A stretch of DNA of 64,000 bases, taken from Pseudogemmobacter faecipullorum (GTDB lineage Bacteria; Pseudomonadota; Alphaproteobacteria; Rhodobacterales; Rhodobacteraceae). The position numbers and the translations under genes are program-made. How positions within the stretch are numbered: position 1 is the first letter of the stretch; each line of letters starts with the position of its first letter. The notes below the pieces were generated by a model. It was not told where the DNA came from and ran no database searches. It saw only the letters and a program-made list of their open reading frames with translations. Positions 41,980 through 50,196 of this stretch are shown here, one piece after another. The DNA is taken from assembly GCF_020539525.1 (NCBI RefSeq), contig NZ_JACDXX010000012.1, positions 83,739 through 147,738 of the forward strand, given 5' to 3'.

Positions 41980-43347
41980 ATGCCCGCCAATCTTACCCTC
42001 GACACCCTGAAAAAAGCCTATGAATCCGGCGAGATCGACACCGTTCTGGTGGTCGCCCCGGATATGCAGGGCCGCCTGATGGGCAAACGTTTCCACGCCG
42101 GTTTTTTCCTGAACGGCGGCGGCGATGAGACCCATTGCTGCAATTATCTGCTGGCCATCGATATGGAGATGAACACCGTCCCCGGTTACGCCAGCTCGAG
42201 CTGGGAGAAGGGCTATGGCGATTACGTCATGAAGCCCGATCTCTCGACCCTGCGCCGCCTGCCCTGGCTGCCCGCTACCGCCATGGTGATCTGCGACCTG
42301 CTCGATCATGACACCCATGAAGAGATCGCCGTCTCGCCGCGCGCCATTCTCAAACGCCAGATCGCCCGCGCCCGCGATATGGGGCTCGAGGCGATGATGG
42401 CCTCCGAGCTGGAATTCTACCTGTTTGAGAACTCGTATGAATCCCTGCGTGACGACGGGCTGGGCACTCTGCGTCCCGCCGCCGCCTATAATGAGGATTA
42501 CCATATCTTCCAGACCAGCCGCGAAGAAGGGGTGATGCGCAAGATCCGCAACCATCTCTTTGGCGCCGGTATCCCGGTCGAAAACACCAAAGGCGAGGCC
42601 GATGCCGGCCAGGCCGAGGTGAACTACCGCTATTCAGATGCGCTCGACACCGCCGATAATCACACGATCATCAAACAGGCGGTGAAAGAGATTGCCTGGT
42701 CCGAAGGCAAATCCGTCACCTTCATGGCCAAATATGACACTTCCAAAGCCGGTTCGGCCGCGCATGTGCATCAGTCGCTCTGGAGCCTCGACGGCAAACC
42801 GGCATTTTACGACAAAGACGGCCATCTTGGCATGTCAAAGCTGATGGAGCATTTCGTCGCCGGTCAGCTCGCGGCAGCCGAAGAAATGACCGTATTCTTC
42901 GCCCCCTATGTTAACAGCTACAAGCGCTTCTGCGTCGGCCTGTTTGCGCCGACCAAGATCGTCTGGTCGGGCGATAACCGCACCGCCGGCTTCCGGGTCT
43001 GCGGCGCGCATAGCAAGGCCGTGCGGATCGAATGCCGCATCCCCGGCTCGGATGTGAACCCCTATCTCGCCTGTGCGGCTTTGCTGGCCGCCGGTCTGGA
43101 CGGGATCGAGCGCAAGCTGGAGCTGGAACCGGAAGCCCGCGGCGATCTCTACAGCCGCCCCAATCTGCGCGAAATCCCGAAGAACCTGCGCGATGCCGCA
43201 GCGGCGCTGAAGGGCTCGTCGATGCTGCGCCGGACCCTCGGCGATGAGGTGGTCGATCACTATCACCATGCCGCGCAGTGGGAAATTTCGGAGACCGACC
43301 GCGTGGTGACCGATTTCGAACTGCAACGCCTGCTCGAACGCGCCTGA
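41980..43347 (+). CDS. Glutamine-synthetase-family ligase (gamma-glutamyl-amine synthetase-like)
   Basis: This 455-aa protein has the full GS catalytic fold. Metal-site Glu residues are in M-A-S-E-L-E-F-Y-L-F near residue 140. E-A-D-A-G-Q-A-E-V-N-Y near 207 replaces the usual E-x-x-P-G-Q. The ATP/His motif is G-S-A-A-H-V-H-Q-S-L near 259, then N-S-Y-K-R-F and E-C-R-I-P-G-S-D-V-N-P-Y-L. The adenylylation loop of true nitrogen-regulated GlnA is absent. This places it with PuuA/IpuC-like enzymes that attach glutamate to amines or amino alcohols. The following aldehyde dehydrogenase and Fe-alcohol dehydrogenase fit oxidation of a gamma-glutamyl-protected alcohol. The substrate is inferred, not shown. 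The start has a GAGG site. Confidence 0.88.
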   Translation: MPANLTLDTLKKAYESGEIDTVLVVAPDMQGRLMGKRFHAGFFLNGGGDETHCCNYLLAIDMEMNTVPGYASSSWEKGYGDYVMKPDLSTLRRLPWLPATAMVICDLLDHDTHEEIAVSPRAILKRQIARARDMGLEAMMASELEFYLFENSYESLRDDGLGTLRPAAAYNEDYHIFQTSREEGVMRKIRNHLFGAGIPVENTKGEADAGQAEVNYRYSDALDTADNHTIIKQAVKEIAWSEGKSVTFMAKYDTSKAGSAAHVHQSLWSLDGKPAFYDKDGHLGMSKLMEHFVAGQLAAAEEMTVFFAPYVNSYKRFCVGLFAPTKIVWSGDNRTAGFRVCGAHSKAVRIECRIPGSDVNPYLACAALLAAGLDGIERKLELEPEARGDLYSRPNLREIPKNLRDAAAALKGSSMLRRTLGDEVVDHYHHAAQWEISETDRVVTDFELQRLLERA

Positions 43348-43375
43348 TCGCGGTCCGGCACATCACAATCTGACA

Positions 43376-43398
43376 GGCAGGGGTTTCATGCCCCTGCC
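43376..43398 (+). other. Intercistronic hairpin between the GS-like and aldehyde dehydrogenase genes
   Basis: GGCAGGGG (43376-43383) pairs perfectly with CCCCTGCC (43391-43398), loop TTTCATG, 29 nt after the GS-like stop. It may tune read-through or mRNA stability. It uses the same GGCAGGGG core as the hairpin after dctP at 41780. Confidence 0.45.
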
Positions 43399-43426
43399 CC
43401 TTCCCTCTCCTGTTCTTGGGTGCCCC

Positions 43427-44809
43427 ATGAAATCCATCCAGCTTATCTCGCCGGTTGATGGCTCGGTCTATACCGAGCGCCAGCCGCTGCCCCTGGCGGA
43501 GGCTGAAGCCGCCGTCGCCCGTGCCCGTGTCGCCCAGAAAGCCTGGGCCGCCCGCCCGCTGGCCGAGCGCATTGCTCTGGTCAAAGCCGGTGTCGCGAAA
43601 CTGACCGGAATGAAGGACCAGATCGTGCCGGAACTGGCGGCACAGATGGGCCGTCCGGTCAAATTCGGGGCCGGTGAATTTGGCGGCGTCAATGCCCGGG
43701 CCGATTACATGGCCTCGATCGCCGAAGAGACCCTCGCCCCGAAAGTGGTTGAGGACAGCGATAAATTCCGCCGCTACCTCGCGCGTGAGGCGCTTGGCGT
43801 GATCTTCGTTATCGCACCCTGGAACTATCCGTTCCTGACTGCGATCAATACCATCATCCCAGGGCTGATCGCGGGCAATGTGATCGTGCTGAAACATGCC
43901 AGCCAGACCCTGCTGGCCGGAGACCGGCTGGCCGAGGCCTTCCATGCGGCAGGCATTCCGGCGGATGTGTTCCAGAATGTGGTGCTTGATCATGCCACCA
44001 CCGAAAAGCTGATCGCAGAGCGCCAGTTCGATTTTGTCAATTTCACCGGTTCGGTGACCGGCGGCAAAGCGATCGAGCGCGCCGCCGCCGGGACCTTCAC
44101 CCCGCTGGGGCTGGAGCTGGGCGGCAAGGATCCGGGCTATGTCCGGGCCGACGCCAATGTTGATGCCGCGGTCGACACGCTGATGGACGGGGCGATGTTC
44201 AACTCGGGGCAGTGCTGCTGCGGCATCGAGCGGATCTATGTCCATGAATCGCTCTTCGATGAATTCGTTGAGAAATCCGTCGCCTGGGTGAAGGGGCTGA
44301 CGCTGGGCAATCCGAATGAGGCTGCCACCACCCTCGGCCCGATGGCCAATGTGCGCTTTGCCAAAGTGGTGCGCGGGCAGATCGCCGAGGCCCTGGCCAA
44401 AGGCGCAAAAGCCCTGATCGACCCAGCCCTGTTCCCGGCAGATGACGGTGGCGCCTATCTGGCACCGCAGATCCTGATCGATGTCGATCACTCGATGTCG
44501 GTGATGACCGAAGAAAGCTTTGGCCCGGTTGTCGGCATTATGAAAGTCTCTTCGGATGAAGAGGCTTTGCGCCTGATGAATGACAGCGCCTACGGCCTGA
44601 CCGCCTCGGTCTGGACCGGGGATTATGACACTGCCGCCGCCATCGGCGATCAGATCGAAACCGGCACCGTCTTCATGAACCGCGCCGATTATCTCGACCC
44701 CGCGCTCTGCTGGACCGGCTGCAAAGACACCGGCCGGGGCGGCTCGCTCTCTTATCTCGGGTTCCATTCGGTAACCCGCCCGAAATCCTACCACCTGAAG
44801 AAAGTCTGA
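43427..44809 (+). CDS. NAD(P)-dependent aldehyde dehydrogenase
   Basis: I start at ATG 43427 (MKSIQLISPVDGSVYTERQ); the frame is open 13 codons further upstream with no family match. The protein is 460 aa. The NAD-site motif P-W-N-Y-P-F is near residue 126. The catalytic Glu is in L-E-L-G-G-K-D-P-G near 232. The nucleophilic Cys lies in the run F-N-S-G-Q-C-C-C-G near 266, an unusual triple Cys. E-E-S-F-G-P-V-V-G-I is near 363. It oxidises an aldehyde to a carboxylate; context suggests the product of the Fe-alcohol dehydrogenase encoded 3 nt downstream, possibly a gamma-glutamyl amino-aldehyde. The exact substrate is unknown. Confidence 0.93.
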   Translation: MKSIQLISPVDGSVYTERQPLPLAEAEAAVARARVAQKAWAARPLAERIALVKAGVAKLTGMKDQIVPELAAQMGRPVKFGAGEFGGVNARADYMASIAEETLAPKVVEDSDKFRRYLAREALGVIFVIAPWNYPFLTAINTIIPGLIAGNVIVLKHASQTLLAGDRLAEAFHAAGIPADVFQNVVLDHATTEKLIAERQFDFVNFTGSVTGGKAIERAAAGTFTPLGLELGGKDPGYVRADANVDAAVDTLMDGAMFNSGQCCCGIERIYVHESLFDEFVEKSVAWVKGLTLGNPNEAATTLGPMANVRFAKVVRGQIAEALAKGAKALIDPALFPADDGGAYLAPQILIDVDHSMSVMTEESFGPVVGIMKVSSDEEALRLMNDSAYGLTASVWTGDYDTAAAIGDQIETGTVFMNRADYLDPALCWTGCKDTGRGGSLSYLGFHSVTRPKSYHLKKV

Positions 44810-44812
44810 CCC

Positions 44813-45982
44813 ATGTCCGCGATTGACAAACAGGGCGTTCCTGACCGCAACTGGTCCTATCCGACCGCGATCAAATTCGGCGTCGGCCGGATCCTGGAAC
44901 TGGCTGAACATGCCGCTTCGCTGGGCATGAAAAAGCCGCTGCTGGTGACCGATAAGGCGCTGGCTGCGCTGCCGATCACCGCCGCAGCTCTCGACACGCT
45001 CGAGGCGGCCGGCCTTGGCCGTGCGGTGTTTTCGGAAGTGGATCCGAACCCGAACGACAAAAACATGGCCGATGGCATCGCGGTTTACAAAGCCGGTGGC
45101 CATGATGGCGTGATCCTGTTCGGCGGCGGCTCGGCGCTGGATCTGGGCAAGATGATTGCCCTGATGGCACATCAGCGCCCCGAGCTGTCGGTCTGGGATC
45201 TTGAAGATATCGACGACTGGTACACCCGCGCCGATGCAGACAAGATCGCCCCGATCCTCGCGGTGCCGACCACCGCCGGCACCGGCTCAGAAGTCGGACG
45301 CGCCGGGGTTCTGACCAATCTGGCCAGCCATAAGAAGAAGATCATCTTCCATCCGAAACTGTTGCCCGGCGTGACGATCTGCGATCCGGCGCTGACCGTC
45401 GGCATGCCGCGCTTCATCACCGCCGGTACCGGCATGGATGCGCTGGCACATTGCCTCGAGGCCTATTCCTCGCCGATCTATCACCCGATGAGCCAGGGCA
45501 TTGCCCTTGAGGGCCTGCGGCTGGTGAAGGAAAACCTGGTTACCGTCTATAATGAGCCGGGCAACCTGGTGGCACGCGGTCATATGATGGCCGCCGCAGC
45601 CATGGGGGCCGTGGCTTTCCAGAAGGGCCTCGGCGCGATCCATTCGCTGTCGCATCCGGTGGGCGCGATTTACGGCACCCATCATGGCACCACCAATGCG
45701 GTTGTGATGCCGATGGTGCTCGACTTCAACCGGGCCGCCATCGAAGAGCGCATCAATGCCGCTGCCGCCTATCTGGGGCTGAACGGCTTTGACGGTTTCC
45801 GCGCCTGGATCATGGAGCTGCGCGCAGCCCTGAACATCCCGGAAAACCTGACTGCCATGGGGGTTGAGGCCTCGCGCCTGGACGAGATGACCGAAATGGC
45901 ACTGGAGGATCCGTCCTGCGGCGGCAATCCGGTGGAAATGACGCGCGAGAATACCCGTGCGCTCTACAACGCCTGCATGTAA
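44813..45982 (+). CDS. Iron-containing (group III) alcohol dehydrogenase
   Basis: The protein is 389 aa. The NAD-binding segment has F-G-G-G-S-A-L-D-L-G-K near residue 103, and P-T-T-A-G-T-G-S-E-V near 147. Metal ligands are in M-D-A-L-A-H-C-L-E-A-Y-S-S near 208 and in H-S-L-S-H-P-V-G-A-I-Y-G-T-H-H-G near 277-292. The family reversibly oxidises primary alcohols to aldehydes with NAD+. It lies 3 nt after the aldehyde dehydrogenase, so the pair would turn an alcohol into an acid. With the GS-like ligase this resembles gamma-glutamyl-ethanolamide or gamma-glutamyl-alaninol oxidation. A clear terminator follows the gene. Confidence 0.94.
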   Translation: MSAIDKQGVPDRNWSYPTAIKFGVGRILELAEHAASLGMKKPLLVTDKALAALPITAAALDTLEAAGLGRAVFSEVDPNPNDKNMADGIAVYKAGGHDGVILFGGGSALDLGKMIALMAHQRPELSVWDLEDIDDWYTRADADKIAPILAVPTTAGTGSEVGRAGVLTNLASHKKKIIFHPKLLPGVTICDPALTVGMPRFITAGTGMDALAHCLEAYSSPIYHPMSQGIALEGLRLVKENLVTVYNEPGNLVARGHMMAAAAMGAVAFQKGLGAIHSLSHPVGAIYGTHHGTTNAVVMPMVLDFNRAAIEERINAAAAYLGLNGFDGFRAWIMELRAALNIPENLTAMGVEASRLDEMTEMALEDPSCGGNPVEMTRENTRALYNACM

Positions 45983-45999
45983 GCAAGGTCTCTGACTCG

Positions 46000-46030
46000 C
46001 CCGGGCTGACTGCGGTCGGCCCGGGTTTTT
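46000..46030 (+). terminator. Intrinsic terminator after the Fe-alcohol dehydrogenase gene
   Basis: CCCGGGC (46000-46006) pairs with GCCCGGG (46019-46025), 12-nt loop, followed by TTTTT. It marks the likely end of the TRAP/ligase/dehydrogenase transcript. Confidence 0.85.
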
Positions 46031-46039
46031 CATGCAGAA

Positions 46040-47305
46040 ATGATACGAAATACCATGCAGCGCCTCTCGACTGAAATTGCCGTTATCGGGGCCGGAGTGA
46101 TCGGCCTTTCCATCGCCGAAAGGCTTGTCGCAGAGGGGCATGAGGTCACACTCATCGATCCGGGAGAGCCCGGAATGGCCGCCTCTTACGGTAATGCCGG
46201 CACGATTGCCGATTACGCGGTCGCCCCGGTTGGCACGCCTGCGGTACTGAAAAACCTGCCCTCGCTGCTGTTTGACCGCAATTCACCTTTGTCGATCCGC
46301 CACTCGGCCCTGGCCTCGCTGACGCCCTGGCTCCTGCGCTTTGCCTGGCAAAGCCTGCCCGGCCCGGCGGCGCGCAATGCGCGGGCACTTGCCGGCCTGC
46401 TGGCGGGCACCGGCAAGCGCTGGAAGGATCTGGCGCAGCGTTGCGAGGCCGGGAGCCTGATGGAAGCAGGCGGCGGGCTTTATCTTTACCAGACCGAGGC
46501 CGCGCTTGCCGCTGCCGCAAAGGAAATGGAGGCGCGCCGCGCTTATGGCATTGCGGTTGAGATGATCGACCGCCAGCAGCTGGCCGCACTTGAGCCGCGC
46601 CTGCAGGGCATGGCCGGGGCCGCCTCATTCACCGGCGCGATTTTCCTGCCCGATCCCGGCCGGATGATGCAGCAGATCGCCGCGACTGTGCTGCGCCGGG
46701 CCAGCCTCGTTCCGGCCAGGATCGGGCGGCTGAGCCGCCAGGCCACCGGGATCAGCCTTGAGGGGCGGATGACCGATGGCCGCACTCTGCATCTCCTGGC
46801 GCAGAAAGTGGTGATCGCCGCCGGGGCGCATTCGCGCAGCCTCGCGCGCCAGGCCGGTGACCGCATCCCCCTTGATACCGAGCGCGGCTATCACGTTGAA
46901 TGGGATATGGAGGAGCTGCCGATCAGCCGCCCCTCCTGCGTCACCTCGCGCGGCTTCTATCTCTGCCCGATGCAGGGGCGGCTGCGCGCCGCAGGCACTG
47001 TCGAGCTGGGCGGCCTGACCGCGCCGCCCTCGCCGCACCGGATCGCAAAGCTGGTCGAGGGCGCGCGCAGCGTCTTCCCCGATCTGGGAGAGCCTTCGCG
47101 CAGCTGGATGGGCTTCCGCCCCTCGATCCCCGACAGCCTGCCGGTGATCGGCCCTTCGCGCGGGGGCGCCGATGTGCTGCATGCCTATGGCCATGGCCAT
47201 ATCGGCATCACCCTCGCACCGGTCACCGCCGAGATCATCGCGGCCCAGATCCGCGGCGAGGATCCCGGTGATTTTGCCGCTGCCGCCTCGCCTTTGCGGT
47301 TCTGA
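46040..47305 (+). CDS. FAD-dependent amino-acid oxidoreductase (DadA/DAO family)
   Basis: The 421-aa protein begins at ATG 46040 or possibly ATG 46055; neither has a strong ribosome site. The FAD dinucleotide fold is V-I-G-A-G-V-I-G-L-S-I-A near residue 14, followed by A-A-S-Y-G-N-A-G-T-I, a DadA-type motif. The C-terminal part has S-W-M-G-F-R-P-S-I-P-D-S-L-P-V-I-G-P and Y-G-H-G-H-I-G-I-T-L-A-P. Such enzymes deaminate D-amino acids or oxidise related secondary amines; PuuB of the putrescine pathway is also a DAO-fold enzyme of similar length. It starts only 10 nt after the terminator of the Fe-ADH gene, so it may be read-through or separately expressed. The substrate is unknown. Confidence 0.88.
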   Translation: MIRNTMQRLSTEIAVIGAGVIGLSIAERLVAEGHEVTLIDPGEPGMAASYGNAGTIADYAVAPVGTPAVLKNLPSLLFDRNSPLSIRHSALASLTPWLLRFAWQSLPGPAARNARALAGLLAGTGKRWKDLAQRCEAGSLMEAGGGLYLYQTEAALAAAAKEMEARRAYGIAVEMIDRQQLAALEPRLQGMAGAASFTGAIFLPDPGRMMQQIAATVLRRASLVPARIGRLSRQATGISLEGRMTDGRTLHLLAQKVVIAAGAHSRSLARQAGDRIPLDTERGYHVEWDMEELPISRPSCVTSRGFYLCPMQGRLRAAGTVELGGLTAPPSPHRIAKLVEGARSVFPDLGEPSRSWMGFRPSIPDSLPVIGPSRGGADVLHAYGHGHIGITLAPVTAEIIAAQIRGEDPGDFAAAASPLRF

Positions 47306-47391
47306 GGTCCGGGTGAGGGAGGTTGCAACCAAATCCGGCGCCGGTCATTGATGAATGAGCCTTTTCCTGTGACGCCCGGAGCAATCCTCCC

Positions 47392-48159
47392 TTGACCGAG
47401 ACCAGACCTGCTTGCGATCCCACGCGCCCGGATGTCACGCGCCCCGACAGCCTGCGCATCGCCAGCTATAATATCCGCAAAGCCATGGGCACCGACCGCA
47501 AACGCGATCCGGCCCGGGTTTTGCGGGTGATTTCCGAACTGGGCGCGGATGTGGTGGCGCTGCAGGAGGCGGATCTGCGCCTGCCGCCGCGCCGCCCGGT
47601 GTTTCAGCGCGAAGAGGTGTTTCAGCAAACCGGCCTCGTGCCGGTCAGCTTCACCCATGGCCGCGACAGCCTTGGCTGGCATGGCAATGCTTTGCTGGTC
47701 TCGCCCGGTTTTGAGGTGATTTCCCGCGACCATCACGATCTGCCCGGGCTCGAGCCGCGCGGTCTCGTCTCGGCGCTGCTCGAGCGCAACCGCCCCGGCT
47801 TCGCGCCCGAGCGGCTGCGGGTGATGGGGGTGCATCTTGGTCTGTGGCGGCAGTCGCGGCGCGCGCAGCTGACGGCGCTGCTGAAAATGCTGCCCGAGGC
47901 CGAGAATGTCGCCACGCTGATCGCCGGAGATTTCAACGAGCGTTCGCTGGAAGTGGGCCTTGGCCGGCTGTCACGCCGCTTTCGCATCCTCTCCGGCGGG
48001 CCGACCTATCATTCGCGCCACCCGGTCTTTGCCCTCGACCGGATCGCGATTTCGGATCAGTTCGCCGGTGGGGAGGCAAGGGTGTTTCGCAATCACGATG
48101 CCAGCCGGGCCTCGGACCATCTGCCGCTGATCGCCGATGTCAGGCTGAAAACCGCCTGA
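47392..48159 (+). CDS. Endonuclease/exonuclease/phosphatase (EEP) family hydrolase
   Basis: The protein is 255 aa and starts at TTG 47392 (MTETRPACDPTRPDVTRP), with GGAG about 11 nt upstream. The EEP fold is seen in L-R-I-A-S-Y-N-I-R-K-A-M-G near residue 21, V-V-A-L-Q-E-A-D-L-R near 52 with the metal-binding Glu, A-G-D-F-N-E-R near 179 and the C-terminal A-S-D-H-L-P-L-I-A-D. These metal-dependent enzymes cut phosphodiesters or phosphomonoesters in nucleic acids or lipids; the substrate cannot be read. It is the last plus-strand gene before the convergent hydroxyacid dehydrogenase. Confidence 0.9.
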   Translation: MTETRPACDPTRPDVTRPDSLRIASYNIRKAMGTDRKRDPARVLRVISELGADVVALQEADLRLPPRRPVFQREEVFQQTGLVPVSFTHGRDSLGWHGNALLVSPGFEVISRDHHDLPGLEPRGLVSALLERNRPGFAPERLRVMGVHLGLWRQSRRAQLTALLKMLPEAENVATLIAGDFNERSLEVGLGRLSRRFRILSGGPTYHSRHPVFALDRIAISDQFAGGEARVFRNHDASRASDHLPLIADVRLKTA

Positions 48160-48216
48160 CAGAAGCCCGTTTCCATTGCGCCGGGCCTATGGCTGAGCAG
48201 AGCTTGTGCGCCGGGC

Positions 48217-49203
48217 TTAAAGCTGGCCCGGCACCACCTGATCGGGCGGGCGGTGGCCATCGGCGAAGGTTTTGATATTGATCAGAACTTTCTCGCCCAT
48301 ATCAATCCGCCCCTCAATCGTCGCCGAGCCCATATGCGGCAGCAGCACCACATTCGGCACTTCGCGCAGGCGTGGATTGATCTCATTGCCACGCTCATAG
48401 ACATCAAGCCCGGCCCCGGCGATCTCGCCCGCGCGCAGGGCCCGGGTCAGGGCATTCTCGTCGATCACCTCGCCGCGTGAGGCATTCACGATCACCGCCG
48501 AAGGTTTCATCAGCTTGAGCCGCCGCGCATTGATCAGATGGAAGGTCGAGGGGGTATGCGGGCAGTTGATCGACAGGATATCGACACGCGCCAGCATCTG
48601 ATCGAGGCTTTCCCACCAGGTCGCCTCCAGCTCGGCCTCGGTCTCGGGCCGGGCCCGGCGGCGGTTATGGTAATGCACCTGGCAGCCAAAAGCACGGGCG
48701 CGGCGCGCCACCGCCTGGCCAATCCGCCCCATGCCGAGGATCCCCAGCCGCTTGCCGGCAAGGCGTGAGCCGAGAAAGGCCATCGGCGACCAGCCCTCCC
48801 ATTCGCCCTGGGCCATGCTGGCAATGCCTTCGGGAATGCGCCGTGTCACCGACATGATCAGCGCCATCACCATATCGGCGGTGTCTTCGGTCATCACCCC
48901 CGGAGTGTTCGAGACCAGAATGCCCCGCGCGCGCGCGGTGGCGACATCGATATGATCGACCCCTGCGCCGTAATTGGCGATCAGCTTCAGCCGGTCCCCG
49001 GCCTGGCCGATCAGCGCGGCGTCGATCTGATCGGTGATAGTCGGCACCAGCACATCGGCATTGCGCATCGCCCCGAGCAGCTCGTCACGGCTCATCTTCG
49101 TGTCCGGATCGCGCAAAGTGACATCGAACAGCTCTTTCATCCGGGTCTCGACCGGCTCAGGCAGACGTCGCGTGACAACAACACTCAGGCGCGGCGATGG
49201 CAT
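48217..49203 (-). CDS. D-2-hydroxyacid dehydrogenase (glyoxylate/hydroxypyruvate reductase-like)
   Basis: This 328-aa enzyme has the N-terminal substrate domain with V-V-V-T-R-R-L-P-E-P-V near residue 8 and I-A-N-Y-G-A-G-V-D-H-I-D near 94. The dinucleotide loop is G-I-L-G-M-G-R-I-G-Q-A-V-A near 153. The catalytic region is I-N-C-P-H-T-P-S-T and V-N-A-S-R-G-E-V-I-D-E with the Arg, then E-P-like D-V-Y-E-R and L-L-P-H-M-G-S-A-T with the His. Sequence style is that of GyaR/TtuD-type glyoxylate reductases, distinct from the GhrA enzyme at 36722. Two enzymes acting on similar small hydroxyacids thus flank the catabolic island. It is divergent from the SH3-domain gene. Confidence 0.93.
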   Translation of the reverse strand: MPSPRLSVVVTRRLPEPVETRMKELFDVTLRDPDTKMSRDELLGAMRNADVLVPTITDQIDAALIGQAGDRLKLIANYGAGVDHIDVATARARGILVSNTPGVMTEDTADMVMALIMSVTRRIPEGIASMAQGEWEGWSPMAFLGSRLAGKRLGILGMGRIGQAVARRARAFGCQVHYHNRRRARPETEAELEATWWESLDQMLARVDILSINCPHTPSTFHLINARRLKLMKPSAVIVNASRGEVIDENALTRALRAGEIAGAGLDVYERGNEINPRLREVPNVVLLPHMGSATIEGRIDMGEKVLINIKTFADGHRPPDQVVPGQL

Positions 49204-49414
49204 TCTTCGATCCTCATGTCTTCCAACAGACGCAGTTTCAGGTCAGACTGCGGGCAAGCGGGGCGGATCACAAGCCCTCACGAGAGCAATGATACGCGGT
49301 GCTGAATTTTGCCGCGTAAGGAGCAGGCCGAAGATGTGTAACGCCAGTGCCTCCGGGCTTTTCGTCCCGGTCCGCCCCGTTTCGGGCCAATTTTCACTGG
49401 CCCGGGCTTGCGGC

Positions 49415-50032
49415 ATGGCATTGCGCCGACTGCTGATCGCTCTCACTTTCGCCGCCCTGCCGCTCGCGACCCTGGCCCAGGAGGCCGGGCCCGACAGCGG
49501 TCAGGAAAGCACCATCACCGCGATTGAAAATGCCGCCGCCGCCTCGGCACCGGCTGATGACGCTGGCCCCTCTGCCAGCAGCAAAAAGAAAGAATGCCAG
49601 CCGAATATCGGCTGCGTCACCAATCTGCCCCTGCCGCGCTTCGTCTCGCTGAAGGGCAATGAGGGCAATGTGCGGCGCGGCCCCGGCCTGACGCACCGCA
49701 TTGACTGGGTCTTTACCCGCCCCGGCATGCCCCTGCGCGTCACCGCCGAATATGAGAACTGGCGCCGGGTCGAGGATATGGATGGCGCCGGTGGCTGGGT
49801 GCATTACGCGCTGATTTCAGGCATGCGTTCGGTGCTGGTGGTAACCGATATGGCCGAGTTCCGCGCCTCACCCGATCCCCAGGCCCGGGTGATCGCCCAG
49901 GCAGAGATGGGCGTGGTGGCCCGCATCCTGCAATGCAATCCCGACTGGTGCCGGATCGCAACCGGCGGCGAGAAAGGCTGGGTGCATAAATCCGCGCTCT
50001 GGGGCGTCGATCCCGGCGAGATCGTAGACTGA
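49415..50032 (+). CDS. Secreted protein with two bacterial SH3-like domains
   Basis: I place the start at ATG 49415 (MALRRLLIALTFAALPL), giving 205 aa with a Sec signal peptide that ends near T-L-A-Q. An in-frame ATG at 49334 has a good AAGGAG at 10 nt and would add 27 residues, so the true start is uncertain. After a Lys/Ser-rich linker the motif R-F-V-S-L-K-G-N-E-G-N-V-R-R-G-P-G-L-T-H-R-I near residue 75 is the classic bacterial SH3_3 signature, followed by N-W-R-R-V-E-D-M-D-G-A-G-G-W-V-H. A second half repeats the pattern, ending W-C-R-I-A-T-G-G-E-K-G-W-V-H-K-S. Such proteins bind peptidoglycan or envelope partners in the periplasm. The exact role is unknown. Confidence 0.88.
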   Translation: MALRRLLIALTFAALPLATLAQEAGPDSGQESTITAIENAAAASAPADDAGPSASSKKKECQPNIGCVTNLPLPRFVSLKGNEGNVRRGPGLTHRIDWVFTRPGMPLRVTAEYENWRRVEDMDGAGGWVHYALISGMRSVLVVTDMAEFRASPDPQARVIAQAEMGVVARILQCNPDWCRIATGGEKGWVHKSALWGVDPGEIVD

Positions 50033-50196
50033 CGGCAGAATACGGACCATAATCCGGGCCAGAATTCGCGTCAGGCGATGCATTTTGCCGCGGCGGCAGG
50101 GCTTGCCTGAATCGCAATGGGACAATAGGGAGTTGAGCCTGCCCGGCGCGCCGGCGCACCATATTTTTATTCCAGATCACTGCAGGATTCGGGCTG

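Noticed and set aside
42911..45172. 753-codon minus-strand open frame
   Set aside because: It is the shadow of the GS-like, aldehyde dehydrogenase and Fe-ADH genes, which show clear catalytic motifs on the plus strand.
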